64,000 bases of DNA from Skermanella sp. TT6 (lineage in GTDB: Bacteria > Pseudomonadota > Alphaproteobacteria > Azospirillales > Azospirillaceae). Below are positions 19,715 through 28,291 of the stretch, piece after piece. The notes under the pieces are model-generated. The model did not search any database. It was given only the letters and a program-made list of their open reading frames with translations, and had not been told where the DNA came from. Positions within the stretch are counted from its first letter, which is position 1. Every line of letters starts with the position of its first letter. The DNA is taken from assembly GCF_016653635.2 (NCBI RefSeq), contig NZ_CP067420.1:4862001-4926000 (forward strand), written 5' to 3'. The position numbers were made by a program, and so were the translations under genes.

Positions 19715-22360
19715 TCATCCGTCGCGCAGGACCTCCTTCACCTTGCCGGCAAGCTGCTTGAGACTGAACGGCTTGGGCAGGAAATGGATGTGCTCGCCGG
19801 CGTCGATCTGGTCGCGGAACTTGTCCTCGGTGTAGCCGGAGATGAAGATCACCTTCATTTCCGGACGCTTGTCGCGGACGTGGCGGATCAGCGTGGGCCC
19901 GTCCATGTGCGGCATCACCACGTCGCTGACCAGCAGGTCGACCCGGTTCGACTCGGAGTTCAGCAGGCTGAGGGCCGCCTCGCCGCTGCGGGCCTCCAGC
20001 ACCTGATAGCCCTTGTTGCGGAGCGCCCGGGCGCTGAACACGCGCACCGCGTCCTCGTCCTCGACCAGCAGGATGGTCCCGGTCCCGGTCAGGTCCCCGG
20101 CCGACCGTTCCCGGGCCTCGCTCTCGGCCTCCGCCGTCACGCCGGCGGCCTTGGCCGACTGGTGGCGCGGCAGATAGATGGTGAATTTGGCACCCTCGCC
20201 GGGGGCGCTGTCGACGAAGATGAAGCCGCCGGTCTGCCGCACGATGCCGTACACGGTGGACAGGCCGAGGCCGGTGCCGGAACCGACCTCCTTGGTCGAG
20301 AAGAACGGCTCGAAGATGCGGGCGAGATTTTCCTTGGGAATGCCGATGCCGGTATCCGACACCTCGATCGCGACATATTCGCCGGGCGGCATCTCCTCGT
20401 GCTCGCGTCGGGTCGGGCCGTCGGTCGAGACGTTGCTGGTCTGGATGGTCAGCCGCCCACCGCCCGCCATGGCGTCGCGGGCATTGACCGCGAGATTGAT
20501 GATGACCTGCTCCAGCTGTCCCTGGTCGACCTTGATCAGTCCCAGGTCGCGGCCGTGGGTCATCTTCAGCTCGATGTTCTCGCCGATCAGCCGGCGCAGC
20601 AGGTTCGACAGCTCGGCCAGGACGTCGGTGATGTTGAGCACCCGGGGCTGCAGCGTCTGCTGGCGCGAGAAGGCGAGCAGCTGGCGCACCAGGTTGGCCG
20701 CCCGGTTGGCGTTCTGCTTGATCTGCATGATGTCGCTGAACGACTGGTCGCCCGGCTTGTGCCGGAGCAGCAGAAGGTCGCAGAAGCCGATCATCGCGGT
20801 AAGCAGGTTGTTGAAGTCATGGGCGACGCCGCCGGCGAGCTGGCCGATCGCCTGCATCTTCTGGCTCTGGGCGAACTGCGCCTCCAGGCTCTTCTGCTCG
20901 GTCAGGTCGATGAAGTGAAGGATCATTCCGGAGCCGGAACCTGGCCCGGCATCGCCGCTCCCCGATCCGCCGGCCATCCGGCGGGCATAGAGCTGCGCCA
21001 TCTTCTTGTCGCGGCCCTGGGCACGCAGATTGACCTCGAACGGAGCGATCATGTCGGAGCCGGATTTGATCTGCTCCAGGCGGGCGACCACCGTGGACCG
21101 CTCGCCGGCGCTGAACAGCTCGGCCAGGGGACATCCCATGATGCTGCGCAGGGGGCGTCCCACCATGGTCAGGAAGGCCTGGTTGCATTCCGCCAGCCTG
21201 CCGCCCTCGTCGATCAGCGCGATTCCGATCGGCGCCTCCTCGAAGAAGCTCTGGAACCGCTGCTCCGACAGGTGCAGGGCCTCGCGCCACTCCCGCTCGG
21301 GCGTCAGGTCCCGCACCACCGAGCGGGTGCGCAGCGACCGGCCGTCGCCCGATGCCACCACGGTCTGGACGATGGAAGCCTGGAAACGCCGCCCCCCGAG
21401 GCCCTTCATGGTCACGTCGCCGTGGCTCTCCGATCCAGGGAACGGGCTGTGGGCCGCCGACGGGCCGGGCAGCGGTTCGGCCAGGACGTCGTGCAGCCTG
21501 ACTTGGCTGCCGACCAGGTCAGCCGGCGCGCAGCCGAGCCACTTCGCCAGGGTGGCGTTGGCGTACAGGAAGCGGCCGTCCTGATCGACGGAATAGAAGC
21601 CGATCGGGGCGCTGCCCATGAAATCGGACAGGTTCGCCTGTTCGTCACGCAACTGCTGCTCGGCCAGCTTGCGCTCGGTGATGTCCTCGACCACCCACTT
21701 GACCAGCCTCTCCCCGGAGCTCGGGATGCCGGCGGCCGGATCCGCATCGGCCAGCGGCATCACCTGGACCAGGAACCATGGCCGGCCCGGCTCGAAAGCC
21801 AATTCGGCGGACGCCGCGTCGCCGCGCAACGCCGCGTCGACCAGCCTGCCGATACCGGCGGCCATCTCCGGGTCGTGATCGAAACGCAGCCGGAACGACT
21901 CGAGCTCGTCCTTGCCGGCCCCGCCGGCCAGATGGCGGAAGGCGGCGTTGACCTGCACGACGCGGCCGTCACGGCCGGTGATCATGCGCCCTACCGTCCC
22001 GGCCTGGAAGGCGCTGGCCAGCATTGCCCGCTCGCCATCGGTCCGGCCCCGGCCGGATGCCTGGAGCGATGAGATCCTGCCCGCCAGCGCGGCGCCGCCG
22101 GCGGCGAGAAGGGCGAACATGCCGCCGCTCAGGGCCACGGGATCGGTCACGATCCCGCCTGCCGCCAGCCCCAGCCCCGCGGCGCCGACCGCCGCCAGCC
22201 CGCCCACCCCGATAACGGTGGTCCGGGTCAGGGTGCCGTCGCGCGCGGGCTTCCCCAGGGTGGACAGCTCCGGCCCCGCAAGGTCGAGGGCGGATGAAGA
22301 AACCTGCTCCTGCACTGCTGCCCCATGCCAATGATTACGTATCGATCCTACTACTTGCAT
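19715..22360 (-). CDS. cckA: cell-cycle hybrid histidine kinase CckA
   Basis: 881 residues. CckA passes phosphate through ChpT to CtrA and CpdR. Two membrane helices at about 45-95, then three PAS-like modules (about 110-235, 240-360, 365-490), HisKA with His514 (GGVAHDFNNLLTAMIGF), HATPase (NLAVNARDAM, DTGIGI, GTGLGLSTVYG), and a C-terminal receiver with Asp813 (SDVVMPHMDG) ending in the CckA-typical ISGYTEDKFRDQ and HFLPKPFSLKQL. Start uncertain: ATG 22360, 20 bases after the flhB stop, or GTG 22315. It appears to be the last gene of the flgB-flhB operon. Confidence 0.93.
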   Translation of the reverse strand: MQVVGSIRNHWHGAAVQEQVSSSALDLAGPELSTLGKPARDGTLTRTTVIGVGGLAAVGAAGLGLAAGGIVTDPVALSGGMFALLAAGGAALAGRISSLQASGRGRTDGERAMLASAFQAGTVGRMITGRDGRVVQVNAAFRHLAGGAGKDELESFRLRFDHDPEMAAGIGRLVDAALRGDAASAELAFEPGRPWFLVQVMPLADADPAAGIPSSGERLVKWVVEDITERKLAEQQLRDEQANLSDFMGSAPIGFYSVDQDGRFLYANATLAKWLGCAPADLVGSQVRLHDVLAEPLPGPSAAHSPFPGSESHGDVTMKGLGGRRFQASIVQTVVASGDGRSLRTRSVVRDLTPEREWREALHLSEQRFQSFFEEAPIGIALIDEGGRLAECNQAFLTMVGRPLRSIMGCPLAELFSAGERSTVVARLEQIKSGSDMIAPFEVNLRAQGRDKKMAQLYARRMAGGSGSGDAGPGSGSGMILHFIDLTEQKSLEAQFAQSQKMQAIGQLAGGVAHDFNNLLTAMIGFCDLLLLRHKPGDQSFSDIMQIKQNANRAANLVRQLLAFSRQQTLQPRVLNITDVLAELSNLLRRLIGENIELKMTHGRDLGLIKVDQGQLEQVIINLAVNARDAMAGGGRLTIQTSNVSTDGPTRREHEEMPPGEYVAIEVSDTGIGIPKENLARIFEPFFSTKEVGSGTGLGLSTVYGIVRQTGGFIFVDSAPGEGAKFTIYLPRHQSAKAAGVTAEAESEARERSAGDLTGTGTILLVEDEDAVRVFSARALRNKGYQVLEARSGEAALSLLNSESNRVDLLVSDVVMPHMDGPTLIRHVRDKRPEMKVIFISGYTEDKFRDQIDAGEHIHFLPKPFSLKQLAGKVKEVLRDG

Positions 22361-22380
22361 GCGTTCCGCGCGAGGTACGG

Positions 22381-23457
22381 TTACCGTCCCGAGAAGCGAT
22401 TTTTGAGCTTGAACACGTAGGATATGACCTCCGCCATGGCCTTATAGTGTTCCGGCGGAATCTCCTGGTCGATTTCCACGGCGGCGTAGAGCGCGCGCGC
22501 CAGCGGCGGGTTCTCGACCAGCGGGATATCGTGCTCGCGGGCGATCTCGCGGATCTTGGCGGCGACGGCGTCGGCACCCTTGGCCAGCACGACCGGGGCC
22601 GCCATCGCCGACTGGTCGTATTTCAGGGCGACCGCGAAATGGGTCGGGTTGGTCACGACCACGTCGGCGCGAGGGACTGCCTGCATCATGCGCCGCCGCG
22701 CCTTGTCGAAGCGCAACTGGCGCAGTCGCCCCTTGACGATCGGATCGCCTTCCTGCTGCTTGAACTCCTCCTTCACGTCATGCTTGGTCATCCGCATCTT
22801 CTTGGTGTAATCGAACCTCTGATAGAAGAAGTCGGCCATGGTCACGAACAGCATGATGATCGTGACCCACAGGAACAGCTTGACCACCAGGTACTGGGTC
22901 TCGGCCAGCAGCAGGTCCATGGGCATGCCGGCATAGTGCTCGACGCTGGTGATCACCGGTATCAGGACGATCGCGCAGACGACGCCGACCACCCCCATCT
23001 TCACGAAGCCCTTGACCATCTCCAGGATGTTCCGCAGCGAGAACAGCTTCATGAAGGCGGGGAGCGGGTTCAGCTTGGTCAGGTCCGGCTTCATCTTCTC
23101 CGCGGTGACCAGCCAGCCGATCTGGAGAAGCGTGCCCAGCATGCCGGCCGCCGCCATGATGATCACCGGCAGCAGGATCGCCAGCAGGGCCGCCAGCATG
23201 GTATCGGTGAGGATCAGGCCGATCATCCCCTGGTCGAGCCGCTCGGTGCCGGCCCGTTCGAAGAAGCCCACCAGCGCGTCGCTCAGCCGCCGGATCGACG
23301 CCGGCGCCACGAGGGAGACCACCACCAGCCCGCCGAGCAGCATCAGCCAGTTCTTGGCTTCCTGGCTCATCGGAACGTTGCCCTTCTCGCGGGCGTCGCT
23401 CAGCTTTTTTCCGGTCGGGTCTTCCGTTTTGGAAGCATCATCTTCTTCCTCGGCCAT
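22381..23457 (-). CDS. flhB: flagellar export gate protein FlhB
   Basis: 358 residues. Part of the type III flagellar export gate; its C-terminal domain switches substrate class after self-cleavage. N-terminal KTEDPTGKKLSDAREKG, four membrane helices, and the cleavage motif NPTH (VVVTNPTHFAVALKYD) are present. GGAGGTG four bases before ATG 23457 decides the start over an ATG four codons upstream. Follows fliR by about 72 bases. Confidence 0.97.
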   Translation of the reverse strand: MAEEEDDASKTEDPTGKKLSDAREKGNVPMSQEAKNWLMLLGGLVVVSLVAPASIRRLSDALVGFFERAGTERLDQGMIGLILTDTMLAALLAILLPVIIMAAAGMLGTLLQIGWLVTAEKMKPDLTKLNPLPAFMKLFSLRNILEMVKGFVKMGVVGVVCAIVLIPVITSVEHYAGMPMDLLLAETQYLVVKLFLWVTIIMLFVTMADFFYQRFDYTKKMRMTKHDVKEEFKQQEGDPIVKGRLRQLRFDKARRRMMQAVPRADVVVTNPTHFAVALKYDQSAMAAPVVLAKGADAVAAKIREIAREHDIPLVENPPLARALYAAVEIDQEIPPEHYKAMAEVISYVFKLKNRFSGR

Positions 23458-23529
23458 CGGCACCTCCAATCAGCCAAGGGAATCCGAAGGCCATTTCGGA
23501 ACCGGAACGGCCGTATGCCGGGAGCGGGC

Positions 23530-24306
23530 TCAGCCGAGCAATCCCATCAGGGTGTCCTGGACCGTCCGCAGCCAGAACAGCATGGTCGCGGAGATCACGA
23601 TCGCGAACAGGGCCAGGCCAAGGGCTACCTGTCCGCCCATGATCACGGCGAAGGCCTGGAACTGCGGCATCATCTTCTGAAGCAGGCCGACCGCCAGGTT
23701 GAACATGATGCCGACCGCCAGGAAGGGTGCCGCCATCTGGGCGCCGATCGCGAAGCTCTGCCCGACCATCTTCGTCGTCATCTCGGCGAAGTCGCCCATC
23801 GGCAGGGCTGCGCCGGGAACGAACACCTCGTAGCTCCCGACCACCGCGAGGATCAGGAGATGGTCGAGGTCCGTGACGAACAGCAGCACGACGCCGATAT
23901 AGCCCATGTAGGCGCCGACCAAGGTGCCCTGGGACGCCAGCGCCGGGTTGAACATGAAGGCGTTGGACAGGCCGATCTGCATGGAGATCAGGGTTCCGGC
24001 GGTATCCAGCGCCGCCGTCAGCAGCCGCGTGACGGTCCCGAGAAAGACCCCGATGAAGCTCTCCTTCACGATCAGCACGGTCATTCCCAGGGCGCCCGCG
24101 GGAACCGGCGGCAGCATGGGCATCAGGATCGGCTGGACCACCACCGTGATGGCAAGCGCCAGGAGCAGCCGGATGCGGGAGGAGACATAGGCGTCGCCGA
24201 AGCCCGGCAGCAGCATGAAGGCGGTGCCGACCCGGGAGAAGATCACCATGAAGGCGTAGATCTGTCCGGTCAGCGCCTCGTTCAGGCTCAGCAGCTCCAT
24301 CGGCAT
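23530..24306 (-). CDS. fliR: flagellar export gate protein FliR
   Basis: 258 residues, about six hydrophobic segments, core subunit that assembles with FliP and FliQ. Typical features: FSRVGTAFMLLPGFGDAYVSSRIRL near the N terminus and PFLAVGIMFNLAVGLLQKMMPQ toward the C terminus. The ATG lies 4 bases after the fliQ stop; a second ATG two codons later is possible. Confidence 0.96.
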   Translation of the reverse strand: MPMELLSLNEALTGQIYAFMVIFSRVGTAFMLLPGFGDAYVSSRIRLLLALAITVVVQPILMPMLPPVPAGALGMTVLIVKESFIGVFLGTVTRLLTAALDTAGTLISMQIGLSNAFMFNPALASQGTLVGAYMGYIGVVLLFVTDLDHLLILAVVGSYEVFVPGAALPMGDFAEMTTKMVGQSFAIGAQMAAPFLAVGIMFNLAVGLLQKMMPQFQAFAVIMGGQVALGLALFAIVISATMLFWLRTVQDTLMGLLG

Positions 24307-24310
24307 GGGA

Positions 24311-24583
24311 TCATGTGGCTCCCATGCCGATGATCCGGTCGGCCAGCTGCTGGGTGAAGGTGATCAGGGTCGACAGCATGAACGGCATCAGCAGCAGCAA
24401 CGCGCCGAACACGAGGACGACCTTGGGCACGAAGGTCAGGGTCATCTCCTGGATCTGCGTCAGCGCCTGGAACAGGGAGATCACGAGCCCGACCACCAGC
24501 GTCAGGATCATGATCGGGCCGCCGATCTTCAGCGTCACGACGATCGATTCGCGGACGACCTCCATCACGTCGGTCTCGTTCAT
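24311..24583 (-). CDS. fliQ: flagellar export gate protein FliQ
   Basis: 90 residues with two membrane helices separated by a short polar loop (ALTQIQEMTLTFVPK is the conserved FliQ loop). N-terminal MNETDVMEVVRESI is typical. Forms the FliPQR pore complex. Starts 33 bases after the fliE stop. Confidence 0.96.
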   Translation of the reverse strand: MNETDVMEVVRESIVVTLKIGGPIMILTLVVGLVISLFQALTQIQEMTLTFVPKVVLVFGALLLLMPFMLSTLITFTQQLADRIIGMGAT

Positions 24584-24616
24584 GGGCCAGGCACCGGCTT
24601 CGGCTTCGGGGAAGGC

Positions 24617-24922
24617 TCAGATCGGCATCCGCAGGATTTCCTGGTAGGCCTGGACCACCTTGTCGCGCACGCTGGTCGCCGTCTGCAGCGTGAGCTCGGC
24701 GTTGGTCACCGCGGTGATGACTTCGGTCAGGTCGGCCTTGCCGACGACCGCGGCGGCGCTGACCTGCTCGCTCCGGTGAAGCTGCCCGATGCCGGTCTGC
24801 GCCGCCTCGCGGACGAACGTCGCGAAGGACGGGCCGGCGTCGCGCGGCGCCATGCCGGGCGTGGTGCCGGTGGCGGCCATCTTGGCATAGGCGTTGACGG
24901 CGTTGGCGACGGTGGCGACCAT
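24617..24922 (-). CDS. fliE: flagellar hook-basal body protein FliE
   Basis: 101 residues; joins the MS ring to the rod. C-terminal conserved part DLTEVITAVTNAELTLQTATSVRDKVVQAYQEI-type region with final LRMPI is the FliE signature. No signal peptide, as expected for a substrate of the flagellar exporter. Between flgC and fliQ. Confidence 0.95.
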   Translation of the reverse strand: MVATVANAVNAYAKMAATGTTPGMAPRDAGPSFATFVREAAQTGIGQLHRSEQVSAAAVVGKADLTEVITAVTNAELTLQTATSVRDKVVQAYQEILRMPI

Positions 24923-24960
24923 GGTTCAGGCTCCGGACAAGGGCGGTTCAGCCGCGCGGA

Positions 24961-25371
24961 TCAGCCGCGCAGGATCTCGATGGTGCGCATCAGCAGCGTC
25001 TTGGACGCCTCGATGACGCTCAGGTTCGCCTCGTAGCTCCGCTGCGCCTCGCGCATGTCGTTGGTTTCGACCAGCGTGTTGACGTTGGGGAAGAGGACGT
25101 AGCCTTCGGCGTTGGCGCTCGGGTGGGTCGGGTCGTAGCGCCTCTGGAAGTCGCTGCGGTCCTTGTCGATCTTGCGTACCCGCACGGTCTCGACGCCCAT
25201 CTGGCGGTCGAGCGCGTTCTCGAAGGTGATGACCTTGCGCCGGTACGGCAGGTCGTTGGGCGTCTCGGCCGTCGAGTTGGCGTTGGCCATGTTCTCGGCG
25301 ATGACCTTGATGCGGGCCCCCTGGACCTTCATGCCGGCGGCGGCGACGTTCAGGCTGTCGCGCAGATCCAT
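24961..25371 (-). CDS. flgC: flagellar basal-body rod protein FlgC
   Basis: 136 residues. Proximal rod component. N-terminal rod signature NVAAAGMKVQGARIKVIAENMANANST and C-terminal DMREAQRSYEANLSVIEASKTLLMRTIEI both match the family. Follows flgB by 34 bases in the same operon. Confidence 0.97.
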   Translation of the reverse strand: MDLRDSLNVAAAGMKVQGARIKVIAENMANANSTAETPNDLPYRRKVITFENALDRQMGVETVRVRKIDKDRSDFQRRYDPTHPSANAEGYVLFPNVNTLVETNDMREAQRSYEANLSVIEASKTLLMRTIEILRG

Positions 25372-25405
25372 GTGGTTTCCTCCTCCTGGCGTCAGGTGTC
25401 AGCGG

Positions 25406-25816
25406 TCAGACGCCGCCGCGGCCGATGGCCGTGCGCATCAGCCCGACATGCTTGCGGTACAGGTTCGTGACCAGCTGGTAGGTCATGCCGGTGTCGGCGA
25501 CCTTGCTCATCTGCTCCTCCAGCACCACCGAGTTGCCGTCCGGAGCGACCTCGAAATTGTTCTTCGGCCGGTCCTCCCGGACATCGCTGCCGCGCGCGGC
25601 GACCGAACCGGACATGTGGCCGACCGCCGTCATCCGGGGAGCCAGCTGGCGTGTCTGGCTCAGCGCGTTGTCGAAGGTGAACCCGGTCAGGTCGCTCGGG
25701 CGGTAGCGCGGCGTGTCGGCATTGGCGATGTTCTGGGCGAGCACCTGCTGGCGCTCGGTCAGCCAGTCCAGCTTGCCCTTCATGAGCTTGAAGAGCCCCG
25801 TATTGCCCAGATCCAT
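25406..25816 (-). CDS. flgB: flagellar basal-body rod protein FlgB
   Basis: 136 residues, first gene of the leftward flgBC-fliEQR-flhB-cckA operon. N-terminal LMKGKLDWLTERQQVLAQNIANADTPRY is the rod-protein signature; the centre is variable, the C-terminal ends RKHVGLMRTAIGRGGV. Upstream, reading leftward, lie an FlbD-like palindrome, a sigma-54 promoter, and a perfect CtrA box. Confidence 0.97.
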   Translation of the reverse strand: MDLGNTGLFKLMKGKLDWLTERQQVLAQNIANADTPRYRPSDLTGFTFDNALSQTRQLAPRMTAVGHMSGSVAARGSDVREDRPKNNFEVAPDGNSVVLEEQMSKVADTGMTYQLVTNLYRKHVGLMRTAIGRGGV

Positions 25817-25864
25817 GGTGCCACCACCCTTTGCAACGCAAGGTTCCAGAATTGCCCGCCCGCG

Positions 25865-25879
25865 TTAATTTGCCGTTAA
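25865..25879. promoter_or_regulatory. CtrA box upstream of flgB
   Basis: TTAA-N7-TTAA, all eight bases conserved. It lies 49 bases upstream of the flgB start and about 35-50 bases downstream of the predicted sigma-54 transcription start, so it could act as a roadblock or serve a separate sigma-70 promoter. Confidence 0.7.
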
Positions 25880-25925
25880 CGCCGCGGCGGCGGCCCGACC
25901 GAACTCCGGCCACCCGCATCCCTCA

Positions 25926-25941
25926 AGCAAGCCGCGAGCCA
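25926..25941 (-). promoter_or_regulatory. sigma-54 promoter of the flgB operon
   Basis: Minus strand TGGCTCG-CGGC-TTGCT; consensus TGGCACG-N4-TTGCW. GG and GC are 12 bases apart, as required. Confidence 0.7.
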
Positions 25942-26001
25942 ACGCCGGAAGCCCCGGATTCCTGCGGATCGTCCCGTCGCAGGCCGGTGACGGCCGGCAC
26001 T

Positions 26002-26018
26002 GCGGCAATTCCTGCCGG
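26002..26018. promoter_or_regulatory. FlbD/ftr-like enhancer palindrome (flgB)
   Basis: gcggca-N5-tgccgg. Minus-strand reading CCGGCAGGAATTGCCG is the same as at 52997-53012 upstream of flgI. It lies 60 bases upstream of the flgB -24 element. Confidence 0.6.
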
Positions 26019-26097
26019 GTCAAGATTGCCGCGCCCTCCTTCAGATTTGGTTAAGCATGACCGGATTAGGGTGACGGCCGGCCCGTGCAAGCGGGCA

Positions 26098-26457
26098 ATG
26101 TCGCAAAACCTGGTCGAGACCTCCGTGGCCTATCCGGACCCCTCAGACGCGGGCCGTTCCCGCAGCCGGCACGCCAAGCCGCGCCGCCCCATCGCCGTGG
26201 CCCTCCAGTACGAACTGGACGGCCCGTCCCTGCCGCGCGTCGTGGCCAGCGGTCAGGGGCATGTCGCGGAGCAGATCCTGGAAATGGCGTTCGCCTCCGG
26301 CGTGAAGGTGCGCGAGGACGCCGATCTCGCCGAGCTGCTGTCGGTGGTCCAGCTCGACTCGGAGATCCCGGCCGACGCCCTGGTCGCGGTGGCCGAGATC
26401 CTCGCCTATATCTATCGGGCGAACGGCAAGCTGCCGCCCCGCGGAGGTCAGCCATGA
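26098..26457 (+). CDS. FlhB C-terminal-domain-like protein (FlhX type)
   Basis: 119 residues matching only the cytoplasmic C-terminal domain of FlhB: RRPIAVALQYELDGPSLPRVVASGQGHVAEQILEMA region, then DADLAELLSVVQLDSEIP and VAEILAYIYRAN. The NPTH cleavage loop of FlhB is missing (the segment reads VALQYELDG). No membrane helices. In other bacteria such stand-alone homologues can partly replace the FlhB C-terminal domain. Start ATG 26098 has a weak ribosome site; a GTG 9 codons upstream is possible. The stop overlaps the next ATG (ATGA). Confidence 0.82.
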   Translation: MSQNLVETSVAYPDPSDAGRSRSRHAKPRRPIAVALQYELDGPSLPRVVASGQGHVAEQILEMAFASGVKVREDADLAELLSVVQLDSEIPADALVAVAEILAYIYRANGKLPPRGGQP

Positions 26458-26840
26458 CCGGGCGCCCACCGGCCCCGACCCTGCCGGACTCCGCGGACAT
26501 GCAGGCGATCGAAGGGGAGCTGGAAGGGATCGTGCTGGCGGTGGCCGATGCGCAGGTGGCTCTGGCCGGCGGCGGCGTGATCGACCTGGCAGGACTGGAC
26601 GACCGGATCGCCGCCATCTGCGCCGCCCTGGAGACCCGCCCCCCGGAAGCGGCCCGGGCGCTGCTGCCCAGGCTTTTGGCCCTGGTGGAAGACCTCAACG
26701 GGCTCTCGGCCGCCTGCGACAAGGTCCGGGCCGATACCTCGATCGAGCTGGAACGGGTCGCGACCCGCAACCGCGCCTCGCTGGCCTATGGCCGCAAGCC
26801 GGAGCCGCCGCCGCCATTGGGCGGCCCGACCGGCGAATAG
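26454..26840 (+). CDS. hypothetical helical protein of the fliO-fliP operon
   Basis: 128 residues, mostly helical, starting within the previous gene's stop (ATGA overlap). Leu/Ala-rich with no cysteine, signal peptide or membrane helix. The pattern (long helices, ARALLPRLLALVEDLNGLSAAC, then a Pro-rich tail) recalls small flagellar chaperones of the FlgN/FliT type, but no motif proves it. Position between an FlhB-like gene and fliO makes a flagellar role likely. Confidence 0.6.
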   Translation: MTGRPPAPTLPDSADMQAIEGELEGIVLAVADAQVALAGGGVIDLAGLDDRIAAICAALETRPPEAARALLPRLLALVEDLNGLSAACDKVRADTSIELERVATRNRASLAYGRKPEPPPPLGGPTGE

Positions 26841-26868
26841 CCTTCCGACAGACCTGGAACCCACCGAC

Positions 26869-27162
26869 ATGGAGATGGAAACCTATCTGCGCTTCGCCCT
26901 GGCCCTCGTGTTCGTGCTGGGCCTGATCGTCGTCGCGGCCTGGTTCATGAGACGGTTCGGCTACGGCGGGGCCGCGGCATCCCGACCCGGCCGCGAGAGG
27001 CGGCTCGGCATCGTCGAGGTGGCGCAGATCGACGCCCGCCGGAAGCTGGTCCTGGTCCGGCGCGACGGCGTCGAGCATCTGGTGCTGCTCGGCATGAACG
27101 CCGACCTCGTCCTGGAAAGCGGCATCCGGCCCGCGGCGGAAGCGGGGGGCACCGTGCCATGA
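26869..27162 (+). CDS. fliO: flagellar biosynthesis protein FliO
   Basis: 97 residues. One N-terminal membrane helix (FALALVFVLGLIVVAAWFM) followed by a small cytoplasmic domain with RERRLGIVEVAQIDARRKLVLVRRDG and HLVLLG, the FliO/MopB fold. FliO helps assemble FliP. Its stop overlaps the fliP start (ATGA). Confidence 0.92.
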   Translation: MEMETYLRFALALVFVLGLIVVAAWFMRRFGYGGAAASRPGRERRLGIVEVAQIDARRKLVLVRRDGVEHLVLLGMNADLVLESGIRPAAEAGGTVP

Positions 27163-27941
27163 GGATGCCGCCGTTCCGGACGAGGCTGCCAGCGGGAGCG
27201 CTCGTCGTGGGGCTGGCCGTCGCCGCGGCATCGGGCGCATGGCTGGCGGCGTCGCCGGCCCTTGCCCAGAGCTTCAGCCTGGACCTGAACCGGGCGGGCG
27301 GATCCAGCACGTCCCAGATCATCCAGCTTTTCGCCCTGCTGACGGTTCTGTCGCTCGCCCCCAGCATCCTGGTCATGGTGACCGCGTTCGTCCGGATCGT
27401 CGTGGTGCTGTCGTTCCTGCGCACCGCCATGGGCATCCAGCAGACCCCGCCGAACTCGGTGATGATCAGCCTGGCCCTGTTCCTGACCGCCTTCATCATG
27501 GCTCCGACCATGGACGAGGCCTACACGAACGGCATCGCCCCCCTGATCGCCAACGAGATCGACGAGATGGAGGCGTTCGACCAGTCGGTGAAGCCGTTCC
27601 ACGCCTTCATGATGCGGCACGTGCGCGAGGCGGACCTGATCCTGTTCGCCGACATCGCCAAGGTCGGCGAGATCCGCACCCCCGAGGACACGCCGCTCCA
27701 GGTGCTGATCCCCGCCTTCATGATCTCCGAGCTGCGCCGGGGCTTCGAGATCGGCTTCCTGCTGTTCCTGCCGTTCCTGATCATCGACATGGTGGTCGCC
27801 TCGATCCTGATGTCGATGGGCATGATGATGCTGCCCCCGGCGGCCGTCGCCATGCCGTTCAAGATCATCTTCTTCGTCCTGGTGGACGGGTGGCACCTGA
27901 TCTCCGGCACGCTGGTCCAGAGCTTCGGGACGATTTCCTAG
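27159..27941 (+). CDS. fliP: flagellar export gate protein FliP
   Basis: 260 residues. Cleavable signal peptide to about residue 36 (ASPALAQ), then four membrane helices with the family blocks TAFVRIVVVLSFLRTAMGIQQTPPN and IPAFMISELRRGFEIGF. Core of the FliPQR export pore. Overlaps fliO by 4 bases. In this organism fliP is separated from fliQ-fliR, which lie on the other strand of the same divergent locus. Confidence 0.97.
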   Translation: MRMPPFRTRLPAGALVVGLAVAAASGAWLAASPALAQSFSLDLNRAGGSSTSQIIQLFALLTVLSLAPSILVMVTAFVRIVVVLSFLRTAMGIQQTPPNSVMISLALFLTAFIMAPTMDEAYTNGIAPLIANEIDEMEAFDQSVKPFHAFMMRHVREADLILFADIAKVGEIRTPEDTPLQVLIPAFMISELRRGFEIGFLLFLPFLIIDMVVASILMSMGMMMLPPAAVAMPFKIIFFVLVDGWHLISGTLVQSFGTIS

Positions 27942-28291
27942 AAATCCGGCGGCGTCGATTGCCGCAGGGCGGCTTCCACAAAGATCGAACCGCCGGAATA
28001 CAGGAAAATGCACAAGAGCTTCCTGAATTACAAATATCACAGAGAATCAGCCGCTCCCGATCTTGATGGCTAGTCATCCAACGGAGTGTGGATGTCGACC
28101 TCCGTCCGAACGAGACTCAATATTATTCTTACTCTTTATTGTATGCGATTAATAAAACTTTGACCTCGACAGACAAATTCAGGAACCATCGTGCAGTGCA
28201 GCATGTTTGTTTGCATGTGCGAGGACGGCCGGCCACGGCCTGTCCCATCGCCCGAAGACAATCACAGCACATCATCGCGAGGGAACATCTC
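27942..28291. other. A/T-rich intergenic region upstream of the YsnF-type gene
   Basis: 350 bases without a credible gene, much lower in GC than its flanks. An in-frame extension of the next gene (from 28088) is not supported. No clear terminator for fliP was found. Contains the GGAAC-N17-TGTT stress promoter candidate at 28182-28207. Confidence 0.6.
28182..28207 (+). promoter_or_regulatory. EcfG-type general-stress promoter candidate
   Basis: GGAAC (28182-28186), 17 bases, TGTT (28204-28207); known consensus GGAAC-N16/17-CGTT. 84 bases upstream of a stress-protein-like gene. Confidence 0.6.

Noticed and set aside
28149-28163. TTAA-N7-TTGA ahead of the YsnF-type gene
   Set aside because: Local sequence is very A/T-rich, so chance is likely, and the gene is not flagellar or cell-cycle related.
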